Positions 47,301-54,480 of a DNA stretch of 64,000 nucleotides are shown here, in pieces. The translations under genes were made by a program, and so were the position numbers. Origin of the DNA: Phytohabitans houttuyneae (GTDB lineage Bacteria; Actinomycetota; Actinomycetes; Mycobacteriales; Micromonosporaceae); NCBI RefSeq assembly GCF_011764425.1, contig NZ_BLPF01000001.1, positions 4,517,001 to 4,581,000 on the forward strand, read 5' to 3'. Numbering within the stretch: the first letter of the stretch is position 1; each line of letters opens with the position of its first letter. The notes beneath the pieces were generated by a model, which was not told where the DNA came from, did not search any database, and was given only the letters and a program-made list of their open reading frames with translations.

Positions 47301-47717
47301 CCGCGGGGAGGACTCGACGGCCGGTGCCTCGATCGGCCGGCGCCGGGGCTCGGCGGGCGGCTCGACGGGGCGGCGCAGCGGCTCGGCCACGCGCCGTGCG
47401 GCCGGCGGGCGCGTCGCCGCGGCGCGGGGCGGTGCGGGACGCCCTGGAGATCCCGAGAAGAGGTCGAGGAAGGGCGAGTCGATGTCGGCGTGCTCACCCT
47501 CGCCGCGGCCCTGCGGGCCGGCCCCGCCGGCGGGCCGGCGGGGGGCGTGGGGCGCCTGGAAGACTGCCACCGCACCGTGGTCGGGGCTGGTGACGAGGTC
47601 GTCGGCGTCCTCATCCACCTCGGACACTGGGTAGTCGGACGGTCGCGCACCGTTACCACGAGTGTCAGCCGGCATGCCGACCGGACGAGGGGTGCCCGGT
47701 GTGGAGGGTGGGGTCAT
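44343..47717 (-). CDS. VirB4-like T4SS ATPase
   Basis: A 1124-residue ATPase. The first 260 residues are disordered and Pro/Arg/Glu-rich. The VirB4/TraC-type body follows: an N-terminal domain (about 270-640) and a motor with Walker A EPGGGKST near 739 and Walker B GLDEAHF near 974, then SQNPRDIL near 1008. VirB4 ATPases energise pilus or channel assembly in T4SS. ATG at 47717 is chosen for GGAG seven bases upstream. It is followed after one base by the VirB6-like gene. No coupling ATPase of VirD4 type is in the cluster, unless the FtsK-type protein at 36900-39452 fills that role. Confidence 0.85.
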   Translation of the reverse strand: MTPPSTPGTPRPVGMPADTRGNGARPSDYPVSEVDEDADDLVTSPDHGAVAVFQAPHAPRRPAGGAGPQGRGEGEHADIDSPFLDLFSGSPGRPAPPRAAATRPPAARRVAEPLRRPVEPPAEPRRRPIEAPAVESSPRPVEPPPPTEAFTNGVGGHGIGTESIGSPSDAGEARPVPDEEAGPPTATRPPARTERPPRHAAAESELEPVNLPAVREPAAEPPARRLPAEPATTRRRPEERRPREEPPRPRKEVRKRQQEVAPRTKPVRPPKIKFADRDPAVNLAITEIAGHLTFTPNTVTAWYWLPEVRWAFRPDAEREALLSAISEQYAGLAGFRLHLRRTTRPFPADEWARTLDAHTPHPLGGVSGATSWSDHLVAAQRHLLSVNHAEGQTYLGVTFARRKLGDSLVERLLRAFGKGVAEGERRKLGRTVEQFDEVLGAFGMRGRQVSTHELEWLLYRSVALCMAPPTALSPVTDGQWERGDLLALTEQIERYRTPYGSTVKLVNRMTGEERHVAVLAVGRMEPLEIPERHEPWLHFHERLPWPMELSSRVDVLGSGDSFKNLEHRLRMIRSQQLDYAEHGIDAPPELERLAKRALVIGDEMTTGLPVESARAHGWHRIAVGGRTREECLERARRLIQLYSRELRISLQHPKNQDWLAREFIPGEPVANTGYIRRMPVKLLAAALPQAASTVGDRRGDLIGRTAGTCRRPVFLDLHFPMEVRERSGLAVFVAEPGGGKSTLLGALGYLAARRGVQVTLLDPSGPLARLCSMPELRPYSRVLNLTGSEHGTLAPYSLIPTPLRSEFPAGPTGDREFEIAVSNARAERRMLVQDICSMLVPPQVAREASTATLLRHAVRQVPAEETSTLDDVVACLSGLDDHNGRELANLLLDTAEMPLALLFFGRPPEGLLGADAALTVITMAGLRLPDLKIEREYWSAEEALALPMLHTAHRLAVRRCYGGSMSSRKMVGLDEAHFMEGWRSGRSFLVRLARDSRKWNLSALVASQNPRDILGLDVQNLVSTVFVGRIAEDVEIASEALRLLRVPVNDGYEATLASLSNVDTSSSSRLGFREFVMRDVDGRVQKVRVDVSYVEGLLDHLDTTPTGAAAPQSNLPIGTPDTEV

Positions 47718-47751
47718 GCCATCACTCCGCACATGAGGCCATAAGTGCCGC

Positions 47752-48114
47752 TCATACAAGCTCCTCCCGGACCCGGATCCGGGTCGCGACCAGGCGAGGG
47801 TCGCGCTGCTCGGTGGCGGGCTCGCGGGTACGCCGCCAGTCGGTGAGTGCGGTACGGACCACCATGCGCGCCGGCCGGTCGGGATCGACGTACCTGAAGA
47901 TGAAGGACGTCGTCACGACGGCGAGCGCGATCTCCCATGCCGGGAACAGTTCCACGTCGAACGTGAACAGGTAATGAATGAACATGAAGAGCGGGACAAG
48001 CAGCATGAAGACGCCGTACTGCGCGTACGGAAGGTGGACGGGCAACGTGTACCCGGGCGGGCCCAGGTACACCAGGCGAGCCCGGTAGATGTCGTCGTCG
48101 GTACGCAGCCGCAT
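47752..48114 (-). CDS. VirB3/PrgI-like small membrane protein
   Basis: A 120-residue protein with two membrane helices (about 32-50 and 57-75) near the N terminus and a charged cytosolic tail. This size and position, directly before a VirB4 gene and after a small two-helix protein, are those of VirB3/PrgI-like components. No enzymatic motif. ATG at 48114 lies 16 bases after the upstream stop. The family call rests on topology and gene order. Confidence 0.65.
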   Translation of the reverse strand: MRLRTDDDIYRARLVYLGPPGYTLPVHLPYAQYGVFMLLVPLFMFIHYLFTFDVELFPAWEIALAVVTTSFIFRYVDPDRPARMVVRTALTDWRRTREPATEQRDPRLVATRIRVREELV

Positions 48115-48130
48115 AAGTGAACCCGCGAAC

Positions 48131-48445
48131 CTACTCGAAGATCAGGTCGATGAGGTAGTCACCGACGAAGAACAGGGTTGCCGCACCCGCGATGAACGCG
48201 AGGCCGACGATGGCGATCGCCGAACTCGTCAAAACCTTCGATATCTCACCCTTGCTCGCCCGGCCGATAAAGATCACGCCGAGGACGGCCAGCAGGATCG
48301 GTGCGATCTTGCTGGCGAAGAAGGTGACGATGTTTTCGGTGGCGATGCCCTTGGGCTCTGGCTCCGCCGCCGGTATCAGCGCGAGCACGTCTGCCGCGTG
48401 CGTGGCAGTGCTCCACGCCGCTGCGACGAGCTCTGTGGTGTTCAT
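48131..48445 (-). CDS. VirB2-like two-helix membrane protein (candidate pilin)
   Basis: A 104-residue protein with a short N-terminal region and two hydrophobic helices (about 41-61 and 72-98) separated by the polar loop GRASKGEISK, the design of VirB2/TrbC pilin subunits. The N-terminal part is not a clear signal peptide. ATG at 48445 has GGGGAGG about eight bases upstream, the strongest ribosome binding site in the cluster, as expected for an abundant subunit. First gene of the leftward cluster. Confidence 0.65.
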   Translation of the reverse strand: MNTTELVAAAWSTATHAADVLALIPAAEPEPKGIATENIVTFFASKIAPILLAVLGVIFIGRASKGEISKVLTSSAIAIVGLAFIAGAATLFFVGDYLIDLIFE

Positions 48446-48754
48446 TGGAAGAGACCTCCCCGATGCGCGTCCGTCGACGGTGGGAGTTGGCGGATCGCCC
48501 CATCACTCTGTGTCTGCGGTGTCACCACGTACGGGTGAACTTTCCTGGGCGTTTTGTCCTGGTTTAGCCCATCTCCTCAAGCTATGACGTCTGAATGATG
48601 CGCAATTGCAAAGCGTACGGGGCACCCCCTTTCTGCCAAGCTACGAAGCTCGTGGCCCGTGGTACCGGCGTGGCTGATGGTATCCGTTCTCGAACATGTG
48701 TGCTAATCCGGGGCGCCGAGCAGGCGTTCTGTCGCCGGTCGGTACCGTCTATTC
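48446..48754. other. Divergent promoter region between the T4SS-like cluster and folP
   Basis: This 309-base gap has no credible gene. Its middle (about 48560-48620) is less GC-rich than the flanks and holds a GCAATTGC palindrome (near 48603-48610). It is the right boundary of the block that separates folE from folP. The leaderless-type folP -10 is at its right end. Confidence 0.5.
48743..48748 (+). promoter_or_regulatory. Putative -10 element of a leaderless folP promoter
   Basis: TACCGT fits TANNNT and ends six bases before GTG 48755. It gives folP-folB-folK their own promoter, needed because they are cut off from folE here. Confidence 0.4.
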
Positions 48755-49630
48755 GTGACAGAATCACGCCCAGCCACGGGAGCGGTTGATCTCCTGCGGT
48801 CGGCGCGTCCCGTCGTGATCGGGGTTCTGAACGTAACGCCCGACTCTTTCTCCGATGGCGGACGCTATGTGCGCCGTTCCGACGCCGTCCGGCACGGGAT
48901 CGAGATGCGCGACCAGGGTGCCGATCTCATCGACATCGGCGGCGAGTCGACCCGGCCGGGAGCCGAGCGTGTCGACGCGGAGACCGAGGTCAGCCGCGTT
49001 ATCCCGGTCATTCGTGAGCTGGCCGCGGCGGGCGTGCCCCTGAGTATCGACACGAGCCGCGCGAGCGTCGCCGCGGCCGCCCTGGACGCCGGCGCGGCGG
49101 TTGTCAACGACGTGTCGGGCGGACTCGCCGACCCGGCCATGGCCGGTGTGGTCGCCGAGGCCGGCTGCCCCTGGATCCTGATGCACTGGCGGGGACACTC
49201 GAGGCGCATGCAGGACCTCGCGACGTACGGCGACGTGGTCACCGAGGTCCGTGCCGAGCTGGCCGAGCGGGTCGACGAGGCCCTGGCCGCCGGCGTCCGC
49301 CCCGACCGGCTCGTGATCGACCCCGGGCTGGGCTTCGCCAAGAAGGCCGAGCACAACTGGCAGCTCACCCGCCGCCTCGGCGAGTTGCTCACGCTCGGTT
49401 ACCCGTTGCTCTTCGCGGCGAGTCGCAAGTCGTACCTCGGCTCCCTGCTGGCCGACCCGGACGGCACGCCCCGCCCGGCCGGCGAGCGGGAGGCCGCCAC
49501 GGTCGCCACGAGCGTGCTGGCGGCGGCGGCCGGCGCCTGGGGCGTGCGGGTGCACGACGTCCGCGGCACCGTCGACGCGCTCAGGGTCTGGGCGGCTTCC
49601 GGCGCACCACGGCTGGCCCGCGATGACTGA
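48755..49630 (+). CDS. folP: Dihydropteroate synthase
   Basis: A 291-residue TIM-barrel enzyme joining p-aminobenzoate to dihydropterin diphosphate; the sulfonamide target. Motifs: GVLNVTPDSFSDGG (about 23-36), IDIGGESTRPGA (about 59-70), NDVSGG near 127, DPGLGFAK near 188-195 and a C-terminal RVHDV (about 269). GTG at 48755 fits the promoter. It overlaps folB by eight bases. In mycobacteria and streptomycetes folP follows folE directly; here about 13 kb lie between. Confidence 0.97.
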   Translation: MTESRPATGAVDLLRSARPVVIGVLNVTPDSFSDGGRYVRRSDAVRHGIEMRDQGADLIDIGGESTRPGAERVDAETEVSRVIPVIRELAAAGVPLSIDTSRASVAAAALDAGAAVVNDVSGGLADPAMAGVVAEAGCPWILMHWRGHSRRMQDLATYGDVVTEVRAELAERVDEALAAGVRPDRLVIDPGLGFAKKAEHNWQLTRRLGELLTLGYPLLFAASRKSYLGSLLADPDGTPRPAGEREAATVATSVLAAAAGAWGVRVHDVRGTVDALRVWAASGAPRLARDD

Positions 49631-49985
49631 CCGCATCGAGCTCTCGGGCCTGCGGGCGCGCGGCCACCACGGCGTGTACGACTTCGAGCGCGAGCGCGGC
49701 CAGGACTTCCTGGTCGACGTGGCGCTGGAGGTCGACCTCGCCCCGGCCGCGCGCTCCGACGACGTGGCCGACACCATCCACTACGGCGAGCTTGCCGAGC
49801 GGCTCGTGGCCGTGGTCGGTGGCGAGCCGGTCAACCTGATCGAGACGCTGGCCGAGCGCCTGGCCGAGGTCTGCCTGGCCGATCCGCGGGTCGAGGCGGC
49901 CACCGTCACCGTGCACAAGCCGCAGGCCCCGATCCCGCACGAGTTCGCCGACGTCGCGGTCACGATCACCCGGCGGCGTCCGTGA
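49623..49985 (+). CDS. folB: Dihydroneopterin aldolase
   Basis: A 120-residue FolB, converting dihydroneopterin to 6-hydroxymethyl-dihydropterin and glycolaldehyde. Typical start DRIELSGLRARGHHGVYDFER (Glu and Tyr of the pterin site), central VADTIHYGELAE and C-terminal VTVHKPQAPIPHEFADV with the catalytic Lys region. Normal length. It overlaps folP by eight bases and folK by four, so the three are translationally coupled. Confidence 0.97.
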   Translation: MTDRIELSGLRARGHHGVYDFERERGQDFLVDVALEVDLAPAARSDDVADTIHYGELAERLVAVVGGEPVNLIETLAERLAEVCLADPRVEAATVTVHKPQAPIPHEFADVAVTITRRRP

Positions 49986-50505
49986 CCAGGGCCGTCCTGT
50001 CGCTGGGCAGCAACCTCGGCGACCGCGTCGCACACCTGCGCGCCGCTGTCCGGGAGCTTGAGGACGTGCTGCTCGTCGCCTCCGGCGTGTACGAGACGCC
50101 GCCGTGGGGCGACGACGACCAGCCGCCTTACCTCAATGCCGCCTTGCTCGTCCAGGACCCGGCTGCCACCCCCGCGACTGGCTGTACCGCGCCCGGGGCC
50201 TCGAGGAGAAGGCGGGCCGGGTGCGCGACCCGGACCGGCGGTTCGGACCCCGCACGCTCGACGTCGACGTGATCGCGGTCTGGTCCGAGGAGGGTGAGCC
50301 GGTGGTGCGGGACGACCCGGAGTTGACGCTGCCGCATCCCCGCGCGCACCTGCGGGCGTTCGTCCTCCGGCCGTGGATCGACATCGAGCCCTACGGCCAG
50401 CTGCCCGGCCACGGCTGGCTCACCGACCTGCTCAACGCCGAACCGCTCGCGTCGGACGCCCTCGCGATCAGCCCCCGGCCGGACCTCCGGTTAGAGTCGA
50501 GCTGA
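49982..50505 (+). pseudogene. folK: 2-amino-4-hydroxy-6-hydroxymethyldihydropteridine pyrophosphokinase, one-base frameshift
   Basis: The frame starting at GTG 49982 encodes the HPPK start LSLGSNLGDRVAHLRAAV and YETPPWGDDDQPPYLNAALLV, then loses homology. From about 50170 a second frame continues with WLYRARGLEEKAGRVRDPDR, RFGPRTLDVDVI and LPHPRAHLRAFVLRPW, ending at 50505. Adding one C to the C5 run near 50168-50172 joins both into a normal 174-residue FolK. Because FolK is needed for folate synthesis, a real knock-out is unlikely and a sequence error is the simpler explanation (inference). It overlaps folB by four bases. Confidence 0.85.
50492..50497 (+). promoter_or_regulatory. Putative -10 element of a leaderless promoter for the DUF3180 gene
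   Basis: TAGAGT fits TANNNT and ends seven bases before ATG 50505; it lies inside the end of folK. Confidence 0.4.
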
Positions 50506-51019
50506 TGGAACCGGAGTCTCCACCGCGCGGCTCCACGCCGCCGGGGCCGCGAATGGGACCGACCCGACCTGCCACGCTGGTGGTGGCCGGCTTGGCAGCG
50601 GCGGCCGTGGCGTGGTGGATGATCAGCAGCTTCTACGGCGAGATTCCGCGGCTGCCGTGGTTGCCGACCGTGACGCTGGCGGCACTTGCCGTGCTGGAGG
50701 CGTACGTCGCGGTCAACACGCGGCAGCGGATCGAGCGGCGCCCCGGCCGTGAGCCCGTCGACCCCTCGCGGTGGCCCGATTCGTCGTGCTCGCCAAGGCG
50801 TCCTCGCTCGCCGGCGCGATCTTCGCGGGGTTCTACGCGGGGCTCGTGGGCTGGCTGTTCCTTGAGCGGACGCGTGCGGCCGACAACGACATACCCGCCG
50901 CGACCGCGGGCCTCGTTGCCTCGCTCGCGCTCGTCGGCGCGGCGCTGTGGCTGGAGCGCTCCTGCCGCGTGCCGAAGCGCCCGGACGATGACAACGAGTC
51001 TGATACGTCAGACAACTAG
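50505..51019 (+). pseudogene. DUF3180-like membrane protein, one-base frameshift
   Basis: The first frame gives MEPESPPRGS, two membrane helices (about 23-45 and 48-68) and RIERRPGREPVDPS; the second continues VARFVVLAKASSLAGAIFAGFYAGL and a fourth helix, ending SDTSDN at 51019. One extra C in the C4 run near 50760-50764 would restore VDPLAVARF and a 171-residue protein of four helices. A DUF3180 gene follows folK in mycobacteria too (Rv3605c after folK), supporting the assignment. Function unknown. Confidence 0.75.
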
Positions 51020-51170
51020 GGCAACCCCGGGTCCTTGGCAGACACTGGGGGTGACGTGCCCCTGTATTCCCGAGTACGGTGCGGCTGACTGGCTTCAATC
51101 CGCCGCGCGTCCTGATCCGTACAGCTAGGCGGCGCGAAGCCAGGCTGAACGACCACAGGAGGCGCGCGAG

Positions 51171-52498
51171 ATGGCGTACGACGATCCGGCCTACCGTCGG
51201 CGTGACAACGGCGGTACGGGCACCGGCGGCCTGCGGGAAGACTCGCGCTTCGGTTCGGACACCGGCTTCGGCGGCACCCCCTCGTACCAGACCGGCAGCT
51301 TTCCGGTGGCCGGCGAGTTCCGCGAGCCCGACGCGATGGAGCTGACCCAGCGCCGCGCCGTCTCGCAGGCCGAGCTCGACGACGTCTTCGAGGACCCCTC
51401 ACACGGCGACCCCGGACGCGACCGCATGGCGGTTCACGTGGTCTGGGAGATCCTGCTCCTCCTGGCCGCCGGCGGCGTGGCCTTCCTGCTGTACCGCGAC
51501 GACTCGGACGCGCTCCGCGGCGCCGCGCTCGACCAGTTGCTGGTGCTCGCCGCCGGCCTCGGCCTCCTCGCCATCGGTGCCAGCCTCACGCTCCGCGCCG
51601 GCGCGCCCAACCTGGCCCTCGGCCCGATCGCGGTCGGGGCCGCCCTCCACTTCGCGGAGCAAGGCGACCGGGGCGTGCTCGTCGCGGCCGCCGAGGCCGT
51701 GGTCGCCGCGGGCCTGCTCGGCCTGCTGATGGCGATCGTCGTCGGCGCGCTCCACGTGCCCGGCTGGGTGGTCACCCTCGCCGGCGCGCTGGCCGCGATG
51801 GTCTTCATCCAGCAGCGCGGCGCCCCGGTCAACCTGCAGGGCGACTACGACCCGAGCGGCCAGGCGCTGTACCTCTTCGGCGGGGTGGCCGCGGTCTCCG
51901 TTCTCGGCGGTCTCATCGGCATGATCAAGCCGGTGCGGCGGGCGATCGGCCGGTTCCGGCCGATCAGCGACCCGGCGCACCGCCGCGGCGGCCTGGCCGC
52001 GGTGCTGACCGGCGGGGCGCTGGTCGTCTCCAGCTCGCTCGCCGCGGTCGGCGGCGTCCTCCTCGTGGCCGGCCAGGACGCGCCGGTGGTGCCCTCGCCG
52101 GGCCTGGACTGGACCGCCTTCGCGATCGGCGCCGCCCTGCTCGGCGGTGCCAGCGCCTTCGGCCGGCGCGGCGGCGTGTTCGGCACGATCCTGGCAGCCG
52201 TGCTCATCACCCTCTTCCTCCGGTACGAGGACGCGATGGACTGGGACATCTCCAGCCTCGCCATCGCCGGTGGCGTCCTGATCGTGGGCGTGGTCGTGAC
52301 GAGGATCGTGGAGACGTACGGCCGGCCCCGCACCCGCGACGACAGCCTGGACGAGGACGAGTGGACCGAGCCCGACCCGCCGACCACGAGCTGGACCACC
52401 GGCCGCACCGACTCCTGGGCCACACCCCTGCCGACCCAGTCGACCGCCCCCGCACGGACCCCTGGGACAGCGACAGGTGGGGGACCAGCGGCCGCTAA
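51171..52498 (+). CDS. Orphan ABC-type sugar permease-like membrane protein, frameshift near the C terminus
   Basis: About 442 residues when read through: a polar N-terminal region (1-80), roughly nine membrane helices (85-385) and a polar tail. The segments LHVPGWVVTLAGALAAMVF and FGRRGGVFGTILAAVLI resemble the ribose/xylose-type (BPD_transp_2) permeases. No ATPase or binding-protein gene is adjacent. As written, the frame runs to 52790 through the next gene; one extra C in the C4 run near 52425-52428 gives a natural end DRWGTSGR at 52498. ATG at 51171 has AGGAGG upstream. The gap 51020-51170 shows no gene. Confidence 0.75.
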
Positions 52499-52501
52499 GC
52501 T
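52496..52501 (+). promoter_or_regulatory. Putative -10 element of a leaderless promoter
   Basis: TAAGCT fits TANNNT, overlaps the proposed permease stop and ends six bases before ATG 52508. Confidence 0.35.
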
Positions 52502-52507
52502 CGCGGT

Positions 52508-52816
52508 ATGCCCGAGGCCACGTTCGCTGAGCTGGATGCCCTGTCCACAGAGGAGCTGCGGGAGCGGGCTTTCGCCCACGCCCGCCGCCGCATGGACGTG
52601 GGTTTCTTCTGGTCCGTGCTCAAGCACCTGCCGGACGCAGACGAGGCGACCGTGCTCGACGGCTCGCCCAACTCGGTGGGTCCGACGATCGACGAGGCCG
52701 TGGCGCTGTGGCGGGAGTTCACCGGTCACGGGGACTACGACGCCGAGTCCGAGCCGCTGCTCCGCGCGGCGTTCATCGACTATTTGCTGAAGCACCAGGA
52801 CGAAGCGCCGAAATAA
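52508..52816 (+). CDS. Hypothetical helical protein, 102 residues
   Basis: A soluble, acidic, mostly helical protein: MPEATFAELDALSTEEL, then RAFAHARRRMDVGFFWSVLKHLP, a DEATVLDGS turn and FIDYLLKHQDEAP. No known domain was recognised. Clean codon use, a compact start and a leaderless-type -10 support it as real; the overlapping frame in the permease phase lacks protein character. Spaced 51 bases from the next membrane gene. Confidence 0.75.
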   Translation: MPEATFAELDALSTEELRERAFAHARRRMDVGFFWSVLKHLPDADEATVLDGSPNSVGPTIDEAVALWREFTGHGDYDAESEPLLRAAFIDYLLKHQDEAPK

Positions 52817-52867
52817 CGAAATAGCGACAGGTTTGAGTGTCGCTGCGCGCTGGGCATTTATGGCGCC

Positions 52868-53365
52868 ATGGCTCTTACGACCACCCGTTACAAGACCACG
52901 ACGGGCGCGGGCACACTCGCGGCGCTCATCCTGGTCCTTGTCTTCGGCAGCCCCTGGTACGGGGACTGGGTCGAGGACAACACCAACGCGAGCACGGCGG
53001 GCGGCTGGTTCCTGCGACTGCTGGCCTGGCCGGCATGGCGGTTCGACTCCGATGAGCGGGTTCAGGACCTCCTCTCCACCAACCTCCGGGCGATCCTTGT
53101 GGTCATCCTCACCGCACTGTTCCTCTACGCTCTGCCCGGCTCGCAGCTGGCCCGGGCTCGCGGGACACTCAGCCAGTTCTTCGCCGGGTGGTCCGCATAC
53201 ATCTTCGCCGGCGCCTTCGCGTCGCTGATCGCCGCGTTGGTCCACTCCAACCCGACGCTGCTCGGCGCGTTCCAGGCTGCCGGCTCCGGCGCGACGTACG
53301 GCCTGTTCGTCGGCTGGATCATCGGTGTCGCCTGCCTCGGAGGCTGGCGCGGCCGAGCCGCTTGA
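52868..53365 (+). CDS. Four-helix membrane protein, unknown
   Basis: A 165-residue protein with helices at about 14-32, 74-92, 98-120 and 130-152. The first outer loop is Asn/Asp/Trp-rich (SPWYGDWVEDNTN). Family not recognised. ATG at 52868 is the first start; no strong ribosome binding site is seen. A strong terminator follows 21 bases after its stop. Confidence 0.75.
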   Translation: MALTTTRYKTTTGAGTLAALILVLVFGSPWYGDWVEDNTNASTAGGWFLRLLAWPAWRFDSDERVQDLLSTNLRAILVVILTALFLYALPGSQLARARGTLSQFFAGWSAYIFAGAFASLIAALVHSNPTLLGAFQAAGSGATYGLFVGWIIGVACLGGWRGRAA

Positions 53366-53386
53366 CGTTTCCTTTATCCCTCCCCG

Positions 53387-53436
53387 GTCAAGGGGCCCCC
53401 GCATTTGCAGATGCGGGGGTCCCTTGACGTTTTTTG
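53387..53436 (+). terminator. Strong intrinsic terminator
   Basis: Arms of 18 bases, GTCAAGGGGCCCCCGCAT and ATGCGGGGGTCCCTTGAC, pair with one mismatch around the six-base loop TTGCAG and are followed by GTTTTTTG. The U tract is on the plus strand, so it ends transcription from 52868-53365; the stem may also help block the convergent ABC ATPase transcript. Confidence 0.92.
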
Positions 53437-53476
53437 ATTCCGAGGACGTTGGATCCGCTCCAGGCCGCGAGGGTTA

Positions 53477-54478
53477 CTACTGCTCGGCGGGGTAGTCGAT
53501 GCTCAGCAGGCGGTGGCGGGTCAGGAGGCCGACCGGCTCGTCGCCGTCGGTGACGCGCAGGTAGTCGGAGTTGGTCACCAGCATCGTGGCGAGCGCGTCG
53601 TAGAGCGACGTGCCGAGCGCGGTGGCCGGATACTCGCCGTTGTCACCGTCCAGCGGCTCCAGCATGTCGCGGGTGACCGGCGTCACGGCGAGGCGGCGGA
53701 TGCCGCGGTCGGCTCCCACGAACTCCCGGACGAACGGCGAGGCCGGGCGGCCCAGCAGGTCGGCGGGGGAGTCGTACTGCTCGAGCTTGCCGCCCTGCGA
53801 CAGCACCGCGATCCGGTCGCCGAGCCGCACCGCCTCGTCGAGGTCGTGGGTGACCAGCACGATCGTCTTGCGGACGTCGGCCTGCAGCCGCAGAAACTCC
53901 TCCTGCAGCCGCCCCCGCACGATCGGGTCCACGGCGGAGAAGGGCTCGTCCATCAGCAGCACGACCGGGTCCGCCGCCAGCGCGCGGGCCACGCCGACGC
54001 GCTGCCGCTGCCCGCCGGAGAGCTCCTGCGGGTACCGCTTGCCGAACTTCGCCGGGTCGAGCCCGACCAGCTCCAGCAGCTCGTCCGACCGCTGCCGGAC
54101 GCGGGCGCGCGACCAGCCGAGCAGCCGGGGAACGGTGCCGACGTTGGCCTGGATCGTCTGGTGGGGAAAGAGTCCGACGTTCTGGATCACGTACCCGATG
54201 CGGCGGCGCAGCTCCACCGGGTCGGCGCTGGTGACGTCTTCGCCGTCAAGCATGATCTTGCCGGCGGTAGGCTCGATCAGCCGGTTGACCATGCGCAGCA
54301 CGGTGGACTTGCCGCAGCCGGACGGTCCGATGAGGACGACAAGCTCGCCGGCGCGCACCTCCAGGCTGAGGTCACCCACGGCGACCGTCCCGTCGGGGTA
54401 CTGCTTCCGAATCCCGACAAGTTCTATCGGGGCGGCCTTCTTTTCTGCCGAGGCGTCGCCCGTCGCGGTAGCGTCCAC
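53477..54478 (-). CDS. Glycine betaine/choline-type ABC transporter ATPase (OpuCA/ProV-like)
   Basis: A 333-residue ATPase. Walker A GPSGCGKST is near 54-62, Q-loop VIQNVGLFPH near 96, signature LSGGQRQRVGVARAL near 146, Walker B VVLLMDEPF near 166 and H-loop LVTHD near 202. The C-terminal 90 residues form two CBS-like motifs (about 245-333), as in OpuCA/ProV, where they sense ionic strength. GTG at 54478 has GGAAGG six bases upstream. It is divergent from the permease gene with only two bases between start codons. Confidence 0.92.
   Translation of the reverse strand: MDATATGDASAEKKAAPIELVGIRKQYPDGTVAVGDLSLEVRAGELVVLIGPSGCGKSTVLRMVNRLIEPTAGKIMLDGEDVTSADPVELRRRIGYVIQNVGLFPHQTIQANVGTVPRLLGWSRARVRQRSDELLELVGLDPAKFGKRYPQELSGGQRQRVGVARALAADPVVLLMDEPFSAVDPIVRGRLQEEFLRLQADVRKTIVLVTHDLDEAVRLGDRIAVLSQGGKLEQYDSPADLLGRPASPFVREFVGADRGIRRLAVTPVTRDMLEPLDGDNGEYPATALGTSLYDALATMLVTNSDYLRVTDGDEPVGLLTRHRLLSIDYPAEQ
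54469..54474 (+). promoter_or_regulatory. Putative -10 element of a leaderless promoter for the importer permease
   Basis: TAGCGT fits TANNNT and ends six bases before ATG 54481. It lies inside the first codons of the divergent ATPase gene, so the two promoters overlap each other's coding sequence. Confidence 0.45.
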
Positions 54479-54480
54479 GT

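Noticed and set aside
35732-48754. The inserted block as an active integrative conjugative element
   Set aside because: No integrase, relaxase, VirD4, tRNA target or flanking direct repeat was found; only the channel-type genes are present.
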